Source: Synanceia verrucosa
Taxonomy: Eukaryota; Chordata; Actinopteri; Perciformes; Synanceiidae
Reading direction: 5' to 3'
Assembly (NCBI GenBank): GCA_029721515.1
Contig: CM056559.1
Span: 19,509,479-19,573,478 of the forward strand
Length of the DNA: 64,000 bases
Made by a program: the position numbers and the translations under genes. Below, piece after piece: positions 60,725 through 64,000 of this stretch (its first letter is position 1; every line of letters begins with the position of its first letter). The notes beneath the pieces were generated by a model that had not been told where the DNA came from, searched no databases, and worked only from the letters and a program-made list of their open reading frames with translations.

Positions 60725-61742
60725 CTCTGCTTATTTAAGCCTTCTAAATACATCATATTTCGAGATTTAACATCTTAATTTGAGAAATCTTTTCAAGTAA
60801 AATTATCCAGCTGAATGGGCAGATAATTTCATTTGTTTTGATCAACTTTTTTCTCAGATTTAGTGTTTCTAAACAGCCATTTTTTGCAGTGTACTACTAC
60901 TGCTACTATTACTTCTATTAATCCTCATAATTATTTCTTTTCTTGGGGTGTTGTCTTGGAAGGCTACCCTGATGTTTCATCTTAGAGATGTTTTTTGTCC
61001 TTTTTAAGCTCGCAGCACTTGATCAGCTCATAGGAAACAATGCTGCAAAGTGATGATGCGACAGCTCACGAACAGGCTGAAAAAAAAACCCCAGTAAGGT
61101 AGAAAATCTCGGCAGTCCAGCTGAGGATGGCGGCACCGCTCTCTCTCTAGGAAAAAAGTCACCAAACATTTTTACTGCTAATCACGCGCCGTCACAGTGA
61201 ACAGCCTCGGAGCCATTCATGTGTTTTTCTTCAGCTGCATTTTTGTTGAAATTTGAGTTCTTTCTTTGTCTGATTGGATGGCAACCTCAAAGCCTTACAG
61301 TTACCGTCTCCGTAAACACAGAGGGCATGGCTCCGTGTGGTCGAGGATTTTCCTGACAAAGACAGGATCAATATTTATAAATCTGTGGCAATGAGAAGAA
61401 AAAGAGATGTTACATAACTATGTGTAAAGACAGTGTTTTACTAGATCAGTCGTTTGTTAAAATTTTAGTTATTGTAGTTTGTTAAAGTTGTTTAACTTCA
61501 CTTTGTTAGTATTGGGGGTTTTTAAACCTGAATGTAACTTTTGGCTATCAAAAGGCTGGAATTACATTCAAAGTGTTTGTTGGATTAAAGAGGACAGGGC
61601 AATGCACCACAATGGGATTAAATCTTTCAGTAAGAATTTTCTAATCCCAACAATTTTATCTGACGCTGGCAACATTAGTGAAGGGAGAAGCCATAAACCA
61701 GAAATAGTCTAATCCATCCAGATCGAGCAGGATTAGCTCTTA
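60725..61742. other. intergenic, no gene seen
   Basis: No gene or repeat that I can support. Confidence 0.5.
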
Positions 61743-62376
61743 TAGACTTGTGGTCAAGACCGCCAAGAGACCAAGACACTACCAAGACCAGAGAGTATCA
61801 AGATCAAGACAATACCAAGACCAGCACCAAGACAGACCAAGTCAAGACCAAGACTAATTCAGCTCGAGACCGAGACCAAAATAAGCTAGTTTTTTTTGCC
61901 ATTTTGCATAAAGTGTAGAACATTTATCAACTTGAAATTGAATTATTTCACATTTTAGTTGCCAAATTACACTGTATAATATCAGCATCACTGAAATGGC
62001 ATAAGCCATTTCAATGCTTAATCAATCACAACGATATGCAAATATTATTCAAAGGCCAATGATGCCATATATTTATTCAAATTTATTCAAACAAGGCCAT
62101 TATACATAGGCACATACAGGTGCACCAAAAATGCTTTAAATATTAAAAAATAAAAAATAAAAAACAATATCAATGATATAAAAAAAAACTGTGCATGCCT
62201 GAATATTATAGGTTATAAATCCCTTTGAGACCTTTCAGCCAGTCCGAGACATTATGAGGCCGAGAGACCCGAGACAGAGACAAGACCGAGACCAAAGACT
62301 GTCAAGGCTGTGACAAGACCAAGACCACAAAAAAGTTTTCTCAAGACCAAGACCGGTCTTGAAAACTTCAAGTCTA
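61743..62376. mobile_element. non-autonomous DNA element with AAGACC-rich ends
   Basis: 634 bp. Ends TAGACTTG...TCAAGACC and GGTCTTGAA...CAAGTCTA are inverted. Eight-base flanks AGCTCTTA (61735-61742) and AGCTCTTG (62377-62384) match at 7 of 8, the size of a hAT target duplication. Both ends carry long runs of diverged CAAGACCAAGACC-like units. No transposase. Confidence 0.75.
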
Positions 62377-62384
62377 AGCTCTTG

Positions 62385-64000
62385 CCTTAATTATTTCCAA
62401 TACTGAGCTACTGTAACAGTGTGGATGAAAAAGGTTTTCTGGTTTTACACCTGTCCAATTATTCCGATCACATTTCTGGTTTTGAAAATCTACAGAAATT
62501 GTATGATCCAGTTCATCCTGTCTGATCACAGAGGAGACTCTCATAGTTTTTGCATGGTTTCAACAAAATTCTTAAAGATAATTGGTCTTAACTTTATTGT
62601 CACAGACAAGGTTACAACACTCCTCCTCTGGTGGAAACTTGTGAGAACTGAAAAAAAAAACTATAGCTGTCGTTTCAAAAATTTTCTTTTGCTTAAATAT
62701 AGTTTTAAGTGACATTTATGTATAACATGAGGATGATGAGCATGATTAAATCTGTGTTCTCTGTTATTGACTTTTTTACATTATTGTTAGTCCCTACTTC
62801 TGGACCGTGTTTTTGGGTTCTTTCATGTTTTACAGAGCCAGATTCGTGTTGATTTCGGCGGACTGTCCACACATCAGAGAATATTCTCTGCTTATTGTTG
62901 ATGCTTGTTGACGATTTCAGCAGCTGCAAGCTAATCATTAATTATAAAAGCTAAAGCAAAGCTACAGTTTATCTGTTTGGAAAAGGCAGGTGGATGGATC
63001 TTCACCATGCATGCATTACCTCCATTACAACCCCGTTGCGTAACGTTGGGCTCTTACTTTGTTCCTTGTAAACTTTTACTGTGGAGCCAAAAAAGTGTTT
63101 GCAGATGCATTTATGACTTGTTTACATTATGGGCTTATCTGCTGGACGTTCGGGGCCGCAGGGGGATTTTAGACAAACTTGATACAGCAGTTTGTGAGGA
63201 GAGTGATAATGCTGCTCTGAGCCTCGCTGCCAGGAAAAATAAAACACACTGCATGACTAATACACGTGTCATACATTCCCAATCAATGGAGAGGTTGGAT
63301 TCAACGGAATATTCCACAAATCCCATCCTTGCCAGATTCATTAGGCTTTTGTATCCACAGAAAATAATAGTTAGACATTCAAACGCTGCATTTTAAGACG
63401 TGACCCCAGGACCTCCGGTAACGTTAATGCTCATTCTGGTGGCTGACGTCTTGCAGTTGTGCAAAAAGTGAATTCATTTGTTCTGTTATTTTCCAGGATT
63501 CAGGGACCGTGATGACAGGCGTCTGGGAAAAGTATAGACCACACTGATTACTCCTTTTTCAGCTCTGCTCTTGTCTGTCTACCAGTAGATCTACTGTACC
63601 GAATACCCAAGAAAATCAATTCATCCACTTCTAATATTATGTCAGTTTCCCTTCATTTCTAATGAGCTTCTCAGACCTTTATTTGCTGTTTGATTCTTTC
63701 CACTACAGCTCAGAAGTCAATCTGCTCTATAGTGGTGGAAAATCCCTGTTTTAGCCAGACGTGGAACATCCAGCCTTCATTCCAGTGTAAATTCCTTCAA
63801 GTCACGTGATGTCCCGCAGAGCGTGGCTGGAGGAAGAAAGAAGATGTATGGGCTGTCCAGAGGGCCTGTAGCAACTACCCAACAGCTCACACACTGCCAT
63901 AAACCATCCATGTGATGTGGAGAAGCACCGACTTGCATTTATGTCTTTTGAGGACTGGTAACCACATATTTTCCAACATCCAGTTATTGTGGTGCCACTG
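62385..64000. other. intergenic, no gene seen
   Basis: In human the next gene on this side would be ST14, but I see no serine-protease exon here. The 139-aa open frame at 62977 has no recognisable motif. Confidence 0.5.

Noticed and set aside
62977..63396. 139-aa open frame as a gene
   Set aside because: No recognisable motif, no splice context and no coding-like composition.

Overview
The window is vertebrate nuclear DNA, almost certainly from a ray-finned (teleost) fish. It has split genes with GT-AG introns, long AT-rich non-coding stretches, CA/GT and TA microsatellites, tRNA-derived SINEs, an L2-type LINE fragment, Tc1-like transposons and several small inverted-repeat elements. No bacterial, organellar or viral replicon is visible.

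Three protein-coding genes can be modelled completely, and every reading-frame phase closes. adamts15 (minus strand, CDS 25688 down to 15782, 8 exons, 955 aa) and adamts8 (plus strand, CDS 27340-40589, 9 exons, 945 aa) stand head to head across 1,651 bp, with a TATA box facing each way. Both are secreted zinc metalloproteases of the ADAMTS family. zbtb44 (plus strand, CDS 47081-55659, 5 coding exons, 668 aa) follows; it is a BTB plus C2H2 zinc-finger nuclear factor. From memory, human 11q24.3 has the same order and relative orientation (ZBTB44, ADAMTS8, ADAMTS15), so this is a conserved block. I cannot tell which teleost a/b paralogue is present.

Layout: 1-15060 is intergenic with repeats only (GT microsatellite, SINE copies, TA microsatellite, a CpG-rich inverted-repeat element, a hAT-like element, a foldback element). 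15060-25850 is adamts15. 25850-27090 is the shared promoter interval. 27090-42020 is adamts8, with an L2 fragment, an inverted-repeat element and an odd double hairpin in its introns. 43060-59760 is zbtb44, with a likely non-coding CpG-rich first exon, a broken DD34E Tc1 element in the first intron, a minisatellite in intron 4, a broken DD36E Tc1-like element in intron 5 and a 4.1 kb 3' UTR containing another DNA repeat. 59760-64000 is intergenic, with a tRNA-like SINE and an element with TIRs and an 8-bp target duplication.

adamts15 and adamts8 share all seven downstream exon junctions with identical phases (0,1,1,0,1,0,2), which fits an old inverted tandem duplication; adamts8 has one extra intron. 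I found no convincing new biological system. The most unusual items are the paired hairpins with the same 7-nt loop at 30945-31035, the DD36E transposon copy, the foldback element at 14090-14389, and the additional C-terminal thrombospondin repeat of adamts8 relative to human.
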